A stretch of DNA of 64,000 nt from Anammoximicrobium sp032229885 (GTDB lineage Bacteria > Planctomycetota > Planctomycetia > Pirellulales > Pirellulaceae), in assembly GCA_032229885.1 (NCBI GenBank), contig JAVYAJ010000193.1, positions 3,954-67,953 on the forward strand, written 5' to 3'. The notes under the pieces are model-generated. The model ran no database searches. It saw nothing but the letters and a program-made list of their open reading frames with translations, and was not told where the DNA came from. Below are positions 45,401 through 52,807 of this stretch, in pieces (position 1 is the stretch's first letter; each line of letters opens with the position of its first letter). A program made the translations under genes and the position numbers.

Positions 45401-46665
45401 CAGAATTCCAGCGTCCCGGCCTGCAGGCCCCAGTGAACCGACGCCGGCCCGGGATCACGGATGCCGCGGGTCAGCGTGCCTTCGGATGCGCCGTTGAACA
45501 TCAGGAAACGCGGTTCCGTGAACGCAAACCCGCGGTTCAACGGCGCCGTGCGCAGCGCCCCTGGCACAAAGCCAGCATGGCTGGCCACGGGCCAAGGCCA
45601 CCGCTCGCCGGGCCGAACGACCATCCGATCCAACCAGACGGTGAAAAAGGACTCGGGGCCCGTTACGGCTTTGTTCGTGTCGGCGTCGGTGACGTGGCAG
45701 CGAACGCGCACCCGCACGGTCAGCGTCGCCGCATCCGGGCTGAACCGCCCACGCTCGCAGAATTGAACCAACTGGCCGCGCGCGAGCTCGATCGTCAACC
45801 AGCGCGGATCGACGGCGTATTCCTGGATCAGCGAGCCGTCGGCGCGCGTCTGTTCGAGCTCGATCGACACCGGCGCGCCGTAAATGGCCCGTTCGGCGAA
45901 CAAATCGCACTGGAACACCATCTCCTGGCCGGCGAACCGCCGCACATCGACCTGTTGGGAAATCGCCGCCTCGCGGTTAGCGTCGGCGGGCGTTGTCTGG
46001 TCGACGACGACCGCGAGAGATTGACGGTCGCTGGTATGCGCAAATCGGCCCAGGCGGATCAGCGGCGCCGAACGCATCTGCCAAGCCGTGGGCAACCCAT
46101 CGTCCGCTTGTTCGAACCCGGCGTTGACCAGCAGATTTTCCGGCGGCAAGCGTTCGTCGGTACGTTGCGCGGGCGGCGTGGGGCGATCCGTCGTGTTGAA
46201 ATAGATGTCGTAGACTCCGCATCGCTCGGGCGTCCCTGAGGCGTACCAAGCCAGATACGACTCGTGCCGATTCCGGGCCGCATTGAACTCGTCGCGGACG
46301 ATCACGGGGATCTCGGCCAGGGGCTCCGGCTGGATCACACGGATCGACGCCGGATCCCATGTTCCGGCCACACCGGCCTGGGCCAGCAATTGCGGAAAAT
46401 CGATGACCGTCTCGACCGCCCGTTCCGCTCCGTCGCGATACGGAGTGGGGCGCGTGACCCTGGTGCGAAACTGCCAGGCGTGGTTCCACCAAGCCGAGCC
46501 GTCAGCCCCGCTGGCGGCCGCACAAGCCAGAGTCGCAAACACGGCGATGGCGGGAAGCAAACGCGTGATCGTGGCCGACAGCGCCGCGGTTTGCCGCACG
46601 CGCGGGGCGGACGGACGTTGGCGAATCGGTAGCTCGGGTCGCGGGACGGCAAGGGTCTGTCGCAT
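42424..46665 (-). CDS. Giant secreted protein with LamG, transglutaminase-like and CBM-like domains
   Basis: A 1413-residue exported protein. Leader with hydrophobic ITRLLPAIAVFATLACAAASG. After a beta-rich start (WWNHAWQFRTRVT...) a concanavalin/LamG-type sandwich occupies about 400-620 (GTLEFWCQPTW, GRWHHIAATWDFPRAHLALFVDGQLVA). About 780-930 is transglutaminase-like: Cys in YDQCGPLNHMLRKLLLSVGI, His in TGHH-type ASGTHHQFQQAFY and Asp in WRLFDLSARVFW are in the correct order. The last 170 residues resemble a CBM6/35-like sandwich (GTHALWVRARW, LTAGKHRLTLGAGQGAWLDALILLP). It probably processes complex extracellular material. GAGGA precedes ATG 46665. Confidence 0.8.
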   Translation of the reverse strand: MRQTLAVPRPELPIRQRPSAPRVRQTAALSATITRLLPAIAVFATLACAAASGADGSAWWNHAWQFRTRVTRPTPYRDGAERAVETVIDFPQLLAQAGVAGTWDPASIRVIQPEPLAEIPVIVRDEFNAARNRHESYLAWYASGTPERCGVYDIYFNTTDRPTPPAQRTDERLPPENLLVNAGFEQADDGLPTAWQMRSAPLIRLGRFAHTSDRQSLAVVVDQTTPADANREAAISQQVDVRRFAGQEMVFQCDLFAERAIYGAPVSIELEQTRADGSLIQEYAVDPRWLTIELARGQLVQFCERGRFSPDAATLTVRVRVRCHVTDADTNKAVTGPESFFTVWLDRMVVRPGERWPWPVASHAGFVPGALRTAPLNRGFAFTEPRFLMFNGASEGTLTRGIRDPGPASVHWGLQAGTLEFWCQPTWDAGDDVERVFFDSVAYMHRRQCTLRKRGADGRNELEFLIADADQTPRVVRGPAPLASGRWHHIAATWDFPRAHLALFVDGQLVARQGPGTTAWPSSLEAAGTATKGIGIFERDSRSMPMQVCIGRQVSGAVGQSAEAVIDELRISDIERYADSFTPPRDEFTTDEHTRALFHFENEPHGVHAGDDRFVRGHLCLELPTQEESATLELRTSGEIDSRTVVVQPHAPVSLFEANRAEGRLPTNTPFSRPPDPRYIEYREHGVERTLSGENDRLSLTVGGDYPPLMRSVTYERAAEKADASAPNEAAAKGSATQPTAVLPAWQANGAVVPLSVDSLRATLGEPAGDDEAKAIEAFRYALRSAHYYDASYCETLPTLHRPRISYTFLKALNIYPYDQCGPLNHMLRKLLLSVGISSNDASGTHHQFQQAFYQGQWRLFDLSARVFWLDRDNTTIIGRRRIEEDPYLKIRQGGDACAWLQGRPTGIPFGTALRPHDMGFALRAGERASLCWHNEGRWFEVSGDRQPLPLAKIPPLFGNGAIVYEPTDAGDATSLENMVVERLDDGRTRLRPADAAKPASLIYRAQCPYIFSDAIVRGVYTTNRPDGVRLALSFDEGRHWTEAWRSAARRGELDAELRAQVTARYAYWLKLELSPDAAGVVEGLQVRGTVVVSSLALPGKLALGVNPIAFVGGAGQVPITTACRWTERYRSELAVAVDALSFYTEGDELHRNVLVVAPGGEVPIRVKFHGRGVQGEVRLADLPAGWTCTPERHTIELTAADQMAEAEFVLRAPNSQPGEIQAVTVVLGDGDAQRRTRIEVLAAQAPLVREAETHDELVGMASVRDVAELSGASGVEFTGSGRLGFDFTASRNGTHALWVRARWPLDADPSLSYGLDDQSARPLRVTRMIGFEDWDSPSRANTKRFHKERNDHWAWYRIADIELTAGKHRLTLGAGQGAWLDALILLPQTDSIDRAAMNLFQNWNYAPWQNPF

Positions 46666-46977
46666 GGCGAAATCCTCGATTGAATGACAGCGCGTCGGTG
46701 CACTGGTGGGTTCGTCGGGTTGTTATGAGGTGAGAGCAGAGGCCGCTGGATGCCGCGCACGGTTTAGCGAGCCGCAGACAACGGCCTCGTCCGCAACACG
46801 CGCGGCCCGCCGCTCGTGATCCGGCCTCAGTTGGCGCGTTTGGATTTTATCCTGCAGAGCACAGGCATTGTATACCGCTTGACGCCGGCCAGCGCCCGCA
46901 ACCTGGCGAACTAAGACTGGGCACGAGCACCATCTCACCGCCGGGCGAAACAGGCTGGACATTCGGACATGGGAACC

Positions 46978-47079
46978 GCAGAGGACACAGAGAACGCAGA
47001 GTTTCACGTTGTCTGCTACCTCTGCTACCTCTGCTACCTCTGCTATCTCTGCTATCTCTGTGTTCTCTGTGGCTTAAAC
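46978..47079. repeat. 9-bp tandem repeat between inverted CACAGAG/CTCTGTG arms
   Basis: Left arm GCAGAGGACACAGAGAACGC, right arm CTCTGTGTTCTCTGTGGC. Between them five CTCTGCTA(C/T) units plus CTCTGTGTT (47017-47065), period 9. The arms can pair, giving a long imperfect hairpin. Confidence 0.85.
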
Positions 47080-47093
47080 CTCTTCTTATTAAC

Positions 47094-47107
47094 GCGGACC
47101 GGTCCGC
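47094..47107. promoter_or_regulatory. 14-bp perfect palindrome
   Basis: GCGGACCGGTCCGC, followed about 25 nt later by GTACTGTAC. Possible protein-binding site; no adjacent gene start within 300 nt makes it hard to assign. Confidence 0.3.
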
Positions 47108-47253
47108 AACGCAAAAGTGTACTGTACAGACCGGTGTACAAGATGCGCGCACCGTGCGTGCATGAGACGAACTGAGACTCTAAGGATCGCGTAAGAAACA
47201 GCTTTGGTGTTTCAGACAAGTGGCTCTTTAGCGAGCGAGTCACACGGGGCAGT

Positions 47254-47275
47254 AACCCGAAGCGTCAGCGAGCGA
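47254..47275 (+). repeat. AACCCGAAGCG-type dispersed repeat
   Basis: AACCCGAAGCGTCAGCGAGC plus GA, preceded by a related AGCGAGCGAGT (47230-47240). Similar strings are, to my recollection, abundant short dispersed repeats in planctomycete genomes; only one copy is in this window. Confidence 0.5.
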
Positions 47276-47457
47276 CTGAACGATCCCTGCAGGAACCTGC
47301 AAGGTGGATGCAATCCCGAATCCGGTCGCAACAAATGCTTTCGATGCAAGCCGCACTGGGCTCGTCCCTGGCTGACACTACCTATGGATTCGCGGTTGCC
47401 TGGCAGCCGAGTCTCTTGATGCATCCAGGCGAACGTCGGACGCCATCCTTTGCACGT

Positions 47458-48336
47458 TCAACTAGCCACGTCGGCCAGGCGTTGACGAGCCATCTCGCAG
47501 TACTCGGGAACACAGTCGATCCCGACGTATCGCCGGCCCAGACGTTTCGCCGCGATGGCGGTCGTGCCGCTGCCCATGAACGGATCCAGAACGATGCCGT
47601 TCCGGGGACAGCCGGCCAGGATGCAGGTCTCGGCCAACGTCTGGGGAAAAACGGCGAAGTGCGCTTCGCGAAACTTGGACAGCGGGATGGACCACACCGT
47701 CCGCTTGTTCCGCCCGCGCGGGTGAAACGCTTGGTCCCATCGGCCGTTGTGCAGATTCGGGTTGCCCTTGTTCTTGCCCTGCTCGGGCGTTCCATTGACC
47801 TGGAAAAAATGGTTTCGGCCGCCCCGCATCCGGCTTTTGTCGGTGAACGTCACGTGCGGCTCGCGGATCGCGTCGGCATCGTAAAAATAATCCGTCGTCT
47901 TGGTGAAAAAGAAAATATATTCGTGGTCCGTGGTCGGCCGCGTCTTGACGGCGGACGGCATCGCGTTCGGCTTGTGCCAGATGATGTCGCTGCGCAGAAT
48001 CCAGCCGTCGCTCTTCAACGCCAGGGCCACTCGCCACGGGATGCCCGCCAGCGAACCGCCCAGGTACTTGTCGCCGAGCACGAGCCACAGCGAGCCGCTG
48101 CTCTTCAGCGCGCGGCGGCATTCGCGAAACACGGCGGTCAAGTTCTCGATGTACTGTTCCGGAGTCCGCTCGGCGCCGATCTGGTTGGCCCCGCGATAAT
48201 CGCGCTGACGAAAATACGGCGGACTGGTGACGATCGTATCGATGCACGAATCCGGCAAGGTTCGCGCTTGGCTGTGCGCATCGCCGCACAGGATTTGGTT
48301 GACGAAGTGTCTGACGCCGGACGTGTCTTCGAGCAT
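47458..48336 (-). CDS. DNA methyltransferase, beta class (orphan)
   Basis: A 292-residue site-specific methyltransferase. Motif order is catalytic first (TSPPYF, about residue 35) then SAM binding (LDPFMGSGTTAIAAKRLGRRYVGID near 255), i.e. the beta class. The Thr-Ser-Pro-Pro-Tyr form is commonest in N4-cytosine enzymes, whereas Asp-Pro-Pro-Tyr is typical of N6-adenine. A conserved SDIIWHKPNAMPS segment supports the family. No restriction endonuclease or specificity subunit is adjacent, so it is probably an orphan. ATG 48336 lacks a good Shine-Dalgarno; a CATAAT string 6 nt upstream raises the chance of a leaderless transcript. The target sequence is unknown. Confidence 0.9.
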   Translation of the reverse strand: MLEDTSGVRHFVNQILCGDAHSQARTLPDSCIDTIVTSPPYFRQRDYRGANQIGAERTPEQYIENLTAVFRECRRALKSSGSLWLVLGDKYLGGSLAGIPWRVALALKSDGWILRSDIIWHKPNAMPSAVKTRPTTDHEYIFFFTKTTDYFYDADAIREPHVTFTDKSRMRGGRNHFFQVNGTPEQGKNKGNPNLHNGRWDQAFHPRGRNKRTVWSIPLSKFREAHFAVFPQTLAETCILAGCPRNGIVLDPFMGSGTTAIAAKRLGRRYVGIDCVPEYCEMARQRLADVAS

Positions 48337-48648
48337 GGCCTGATTATGCACAAGCGATCGACGTGACGAAAGCGGCCCGGCGCCAGTCGTGCCCCACCAC
48401 GTTGGACGGCGCCGGGCCGATCGATGCCGAATATGCACGAGCTCGAAGAGCCGTTCGCGCCCGCGGCGCGCCTGGACAGCGCCGATCGCGGGCAAGGCTC
48501 GACAACGTCGTTCGCGTCGCGTACGCTGCGCGTTGTGGACGATTGGACTGTAGCCACGGCGGTTGCGACACAATCGCGACCGCAGCCCGACGCCATGCCG
48601 CGGATCGCCGTGTGCCTTGATTCGCAAGACAGGAGACTTTTTCCGCCG

Positions 48649-50697
48649 ATGTCGCACGCCCACCGACCTACCCGCCTGGCAGTGTCCCGCGCGGTCGCAG
48701 CGCTGGCCCTCTGTTTCCCGTTCTGTGCTGTCGCTTGGTGTCAGCCCGTGGCGTCGCCAGCGGGCCTGGCGTCACCAGTGGACTCGACCCTCTCAACGAA
48801 CCTGGTGCGCAATCCGTCTTTCGAACAGCCCGCCGCCGCCGGGGCGTTGCCCACCGATTGGCGCGGCGCGGCCGACGTGTACTCGCTGGACACCGAGACG
48901 GTTCGATCCGGCCGGGCGTCGCTCAAATACGTCAATCAGGATCGGCGGCGGTACGCGTTGTGCACGCAGAGCGTGCCGGTTCAAGCTGGTTGGAAATGTT
49001 GGATCAGCGCGTGGATCAAGACACGGGATATCGTCGGAGACGAGAGCGGAGCGACGATCTGCCTGGAATGGAACGACCAACATGGGAAATATCTGGGCGG
49101 CGCGTATCCGACGGGCGTCAAAGGGACACGCGACTGGACGCGGGTCGAAGCCGTCACCCGTCTGCCCGACGGAGCCGCATCGTGCACGCTGGCTTGTTAT
49201 GTCCGTAAAGAGATGACGGGCACGGCGTGGTTCGACGATGTCGAGCTGGTTCGCATCGCGGATCCGGCCATGCGAACGGTGCTGCTGTCGCCGATCTACC
49301 GCGGCCAGTTTACGGCTGGAGATGGCCAGGACGCGCGAGTTCGCGCGCACTGGAACTTGACGGACTACGATTTACAGGCTTCCCAGACGCGGATCCGCGC
49401 GACGCTTGTCGGACGCAACCAGGCTTCGTTGCCGACGACGGCTGCGCAGCCCGCTGGCGAGCCTCGAGGCAGCGTGGATCTTGGCGTGCCACTAAACGGC
49501 TTGACGCCCGGCGAATACGAGTTGGCCGTTCGACTGGAAGATCTCGACGGGCGCGAACTTCAGACTGATCGGCATCGGCTGGTCTGTGCGCAGGAATCGG
49601 CGCGTCGCAAATGCGTGGTGGATCGGCATCGGCGGCTGGTGGTGGATGGCAAGCCGTTCTTTCCGCTCGGCATGTACTGGAGCAGCATCAACGCCAGCGA
49701 ACTGGAGATCTACGCCCAGAGCAAGTTCAACTGTCTGATGCCATACGGATCGCCCGACAAGGCTCAGATGGACCTAGCCGAAAAACACGGCCTGCGCGTG
49801 ATCTATTCCATCAAGGATTGGTATCATGGGACGGCCTATTGTCCGAAGTCCATCCGCTCCGTGGCGGACGAAGAACAACATGTCCGTGATCGGGTCCGCC
49901 AGTATCGTGAACATCCGGCGCTGCTGGCCTGGTATCTGAACGACGAACTGTCGCAGCAGTATCTGCCGCAACTCGAGTCGCACCAGCGGTGGGTCGCGGA
50001 GGAGGATCCGGATCACCCGACCTGGACCGTGCTGTACCAAGTGCACGAGATCGCCGGGTATCTCAATACGTTCGACGTGATTGGGACCGACCCATATCCG
50101 ATCGGCCGTGGGTCGGCGTCGTTGGCGGCCAAGTGGACGATGGAAACGCTGCGCCAGGTCGATGGCGCGCGGCCCGTCTGGCAGGTGCCGCAGCTCCACA
50201 ATTGGGCCAACTACGCCCAGACCGACGCCCAGAGACAGCAAGGGCGGACGCCCACTTACGACGAGGTCCGCAGCATGGCGTGGCAGTGCATCTGCAACGG
50301 CGCGACGGGCCTGGTGTTCTACTCGTGGTTCGACGTGCGGCGAAATCCTGACGTGCCGTTCGATGTCCAGTGGGAGGGACTCAAGCGTGTGGCGGCCGAG
50401 ATCGATCGGTGGGCGCCGATCGTGCTGTCGGTCGAGACGCCCCCGCCGGTAAAGATCGTCGGAGACACGCCCGCCTGGCTGCACTGGCTGACTCGCGTCG
50501 AGAAGGGCAAGCTGTATCTAGCTGCGGCCAGCGATGGCGATGGCGAAGGCGAGGTCGCCTTCGAGCTGCCGGCCGTGGCGAAATCGGTTCGCGCATTAAC
50601 CGACGATCGTCCGCGGACGCCGACCGGTTCGACGCTCCGAATCTCGCTGCCGCGACTGGACGTGCAGGGCTACGAGATCGAACTGGCGACACCGTAG
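48649..50697 (+). CDS. Secreted TIM-barrel glycosidase-like protein with N-terminal carbohydrate-binding sandwich
   Basis: A 682-residue protein with a signal peptide (LAVSRAVAALALCFPFCAVAWC). About residues 45-200 form a CBM4/9-type jelly roll (NLVRNPSFEQPAAAG, SLKYVNQDRRRYALCTQSVPVQAGW, GTAWFDDVELV). An Ig-like domain reaches about 320. The catalytic-type barrel opens with VVDGKPFFPLGMYWSS and includes HPALLAWYLNDEL (acid/base position typical of GH-A clan), FDVIGTDPYPIG and GLVFYSWFDVRRNPDVP. It resembles GH2/GH-A-like proteins without an assignable specificity. ATG 48649 starts the signal peptide; AGGAG lies upstream. Confidence 0.85.
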   Translation: MSHAHRPTRLAVSRAVAALALCFPFCAVAWCQPVASPAGLASPVDSTLSTNLVRNPSFEQPAAAGALPTDWRGAADVYSLDTETVRSGRASLKYVNQDRRRYALCTQSVPVQAGWKCWISAWIKTRDIVGDESGATICLEWNDQHGKYLGGAYPTGVKGTRDWTRVEAVTRLPDGAASCTLACYVRKEMTGTAWFDDVELVRIADPAMRTVLLSPIYRGQFTAGDGQDARVRAHWNLTDYDLQASQTRIRATLVGRNQASLPTTAAQPAGEPRGSVDLGVPLNGLTPGEYELAVRLEDLDGRELQTDRHRLVCAQESARRKCVVDRHRRLVVDGKPFFPLGMYWSSINASELEIYAQSKFNCLMPYGSPDKAQMDLAEKHGLRVIYSIKDWYHGTAYCPKSIRSVADEEQHVRDRVRQYREHPALLAWYLNDELSQQYLPQLESHQRWVAEEDPDHPTWTVLYQVHEIAGYLNTFDVIGTDPYPIGRGSASLAAKWTMETLRQVDGARPVWQVPQLHNWANYAQTDAQRQQGRTPTYDEVRSMAWQCICNGATGLVFYSWFDVRRNPDVPFDVQWEGLKRVAAEIDRWAPIVLSVETPPPVKIVGDTPAWLHWLTRVEKGKLYLAAASDGDGEGEVAFELPAVAKSVRALTDDRPRTPTGSTLRISLPRLDVQGYEIELATP

Positions 50698-51088
50698 AGG
50701 CGAGCCGTGGAATCCCGACGATGGCTGGGGGCACAACCACCCAGTGCACAACGAGTGTACAAGAACATGGTTGGGCAAAGGCGCGCATGAGGACGAGCGC
50801 GCGGGCGGGGACGGGCACGCGCATGGGGGCGAGTGCGAGTACGAGAATGAAGGACGAGTGGCGCGGTACGAGCTGGCGAGTCAGGCGGGGAACTCAAGCC
50901 GTGGACCTGTCAACCGTCTGGAGCGTGAATTACCGGCGAAGGTCGAGGCCGGGGCAACGAGGACGGTGATCCGCTCGCCGAGTGCGTGCGTCGCGGATTT
51001 GCACGACGTCTCTGCGCTAGATCGATCGCGGCCGCAAATCGTGGACTTACTGGGACTGGGCGACGTTTTAAGCATTGGGGCAAACAGT
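50698..51088. other. Intergenic region, about 390 nt
   Basis: Purine-skewed GC-rich sequence (GCGCGCATGAGGACGAGCGC and similar strings near 50780-50860). The open frame from 50744 that runs into the next gene is composition-driven and not part of the protein. Confidence 0.5.
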
Positions 51089-51682
51089 ATGATCTCAGAA
51101 CCGCAAATCGGCTTCATTGGTCTTCATCGAGTCGGCTTGGAGGCGCTTCGCAAGCATTGGGGTTGGTTTTTCGCCTTGGGCATCCTCCTTGTGATCTTCG
51201 GGACGATCGCCATCGGCTCGGCGGTATTCATGACGCTGGCGACGATGGTTTTGGTAGGTTGGCTGCTGATCGTGGGCGGCGTACTCGAGGCTGTCCACGC
51301 TTGTTCATGCAAAGGCTGGGGCGGATTCTTCATCGATTTGCTGACCGGCATCCTCTACGTTGTGGTCGGCTTGATGATCGTGGGCAATCCGGCTGCTACG
51401 GCGCTCGCGTTGACCCTGTTGATCGCGATGTTTCTGGTCTTCGGCGGGCTGTTTCGCATCGTGATCGCGATCGTCGTCCGTTTTCACAACTGGAGTTGGC
51501 TGTTGCTGCACGGGATCGTCAATCTGGTCCTCGGAATCGCGATCTGGCGTCAATGGCCGCTGTCCGGCTTGTGGATCATCGGGTTATTCGTTGGAATCGA
51601 CATGCTGCTCAACGGTTGGTCCCTGATCATGTTGGGCTTGGCAGCGAAAAGGCTGCCGGCAGACGAGTTGGAGGTGGGGTGA
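51089..51682 (+). CDS. HdeD-family (DUF308) membrane protein
   Basis: A 197-residue protein with six predicted membrane helices in three pairs, the layout of HdeD acid-resistance proteins. Internal similarity is visible among GWLLIVGGVLEAVHA, VVVGLMIVGNPAATALALTLLIAMFLVFGGLFRIV and LLHGIVNLVLGIAIW. ATG 51089 fits the family N-terminus; only a short GGGG precedes it. In enterobacteria HdeD contributes to acid resistance; the role here is unknown. Confidence 0.9.
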   Translation: MISEPQIGFIGLHRVGLEALRKHWGWFFALGILLVIFGTIAIGSAVFMTLATMVLVGWLLIVGGVLEAVHACSCKGWGGFFIDLLTGILYVVVGLMIVGNPAATALALTLLIAMFLVFGGLFRIVIAIVVRFHNWSWLLLHGIVNLVLGIAIWRQWPLSGLWIIGLFVGIDMLLNGWSLIMLGLAAKRLPADELEVG

Positions 51683-52051
51683 TGGACGCCCGGGACCGTC
51701 GGGCTCCAGGGTCTCGGTGAGGCGTTTCGCGGTGCGCTGGCGTAGGTTCGTGAATCCAACCCTGGGCGAACGGCGGGGGCGCTACGCGGCAAAAGTAGGC
51801 GCGAGACTGCGAGCCGAATCGCGACGCGAGGCAGCACGCCACGCGCGTACGAGCGCGCTGATGCACGCCCCCTTCGTTTGCCGCGGCAAGTGCCGTCTTC
51901 TTGAACATCGACGCGGCGGCGTGCAGCCTGAGGCGAGCATGGCCCTAGCGCGGCGTCAAGGCTAAATGTCAACAGAGCCTCGTTCGCCAAGCTGCGCGAG
52001 TCCCATACGTTGAGGGGTGCGACAACCCGAAAAGTGCCATCGGCCTACGTA
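51683..52051. other. Intergenic region, about 370 nt
   Basis: Between convergent HdeD-like and TPR genes. No terminator with a T-run and no gene seen. Confidence 0.5.
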
Positions 52052-52621
52052 TTAGACGATGACTTGCGTCAGCTCGCGAAACGCGCGCAGGCTCCGGATG
52101 GGGTTGAAGTCGTCTTCGGACGCGGCCAGCTCGCGGTACTGGGGTTCGATTTGGATCGAGGTCGCCAGGTACTCGAGCGCCAGTTCCGCGTTTCCGGCCA
52201 GGCTCCAGTAGCAGGCCAGGTTGTAGTGGATGATCGCCGCGTCCGGTTCAAGGGCGAGGGCTTCTTCCAGCGTGTGAATGGCCAAACGCAAGCGGCCCAC
52301 TCGCTTGTAGCACCAGCCCAAGGCCAGCAGCGCATGCGTGTCGTCCGGGTTCAAGTCGGCTGCGTCGCGCAGCAACGGAATCGCTTCGTCATGGCGACAC
52401 ATCGCTCGATAGGCCAACCCCTGCAGGTACCGCACGTAGGCCGTCTGTTGGTCTGCCTCGTCCAGGCGCCGCAAGGCGACGAGTGCGCGCGTGGCGATGC
52501 GATCCCGCGCGGCCGACTCGAGTTCCCAATCCGGCGCACAGGCCGACAGCAACTCGAGGTATCCTTCGGCCTCGTGAGTCATCCGGTCCCGAACCAGTCG
52601 TCGCAGTGTGGAAACGGCCAT
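52052..52621 (-). CDS. TPR-repeat protein
   Basis: A 189-residue soluble protein of tetratricopeptide repeats. At least three TPR pairs are visible: AYVRYLQGLAYRAMCRHDEAIPLLRDAADLNPDD, THALLALGWCYKRVGRLRLAIHTLEEALALEPDA and IIHYNLACYWSLAGNAELALEYLATSIQIEP. The N-terminal 60 residues are helical without a repeat signature. No signal peptide, so a cytoplasmic protein-interaction role is likely. The ribosome-binding site is weak (GGAA). Confidence 0.88.
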   Translation of the reverse strand: MAVSTLRRLVRDRMTHEAEGYLELLSACAPDWELESAARDRIATRALVALRRLDEADQQTAYVRYLQGLAYRAMCRHDEAIPLLRDAADLNPDDTHALLALGWCYKRVGRLRLAIHTLEEALALEPDAAIIHYNLACYWSLAGNAELALEYLATSIQIEPQYRELAASEDDFNPIRSLRAFRELTQVIV

Positions 52622-52807
52622 CGGAGTATTTCCAACTCAAGAATCGCGGATATGCTACATCGTGTGCGGGCTGGCCGGATCGGATTCGGCCGTCCCCGTC
52701 CGCACCTGCCGTCATTGTAACTTGTGTTCGTCCAAGTCCCAAATGGTTAGCCTCCAAAATGTCTGCGAATCGTTGGTCACACGGCTCGACAACCGAGAGG
52801 TGCAGGC

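Larger units (their letters stand above)
46666..47457. other. Repeat-rich intergenic region, about 790 nt
   Basis: Contains inverted CACAGAG-type repeats with a 9-bp satellite, a 14-bp perfect palindrome and an AACCCGAAGCG repeat (separate entries), but no supported gene. Confidence 0.7.
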
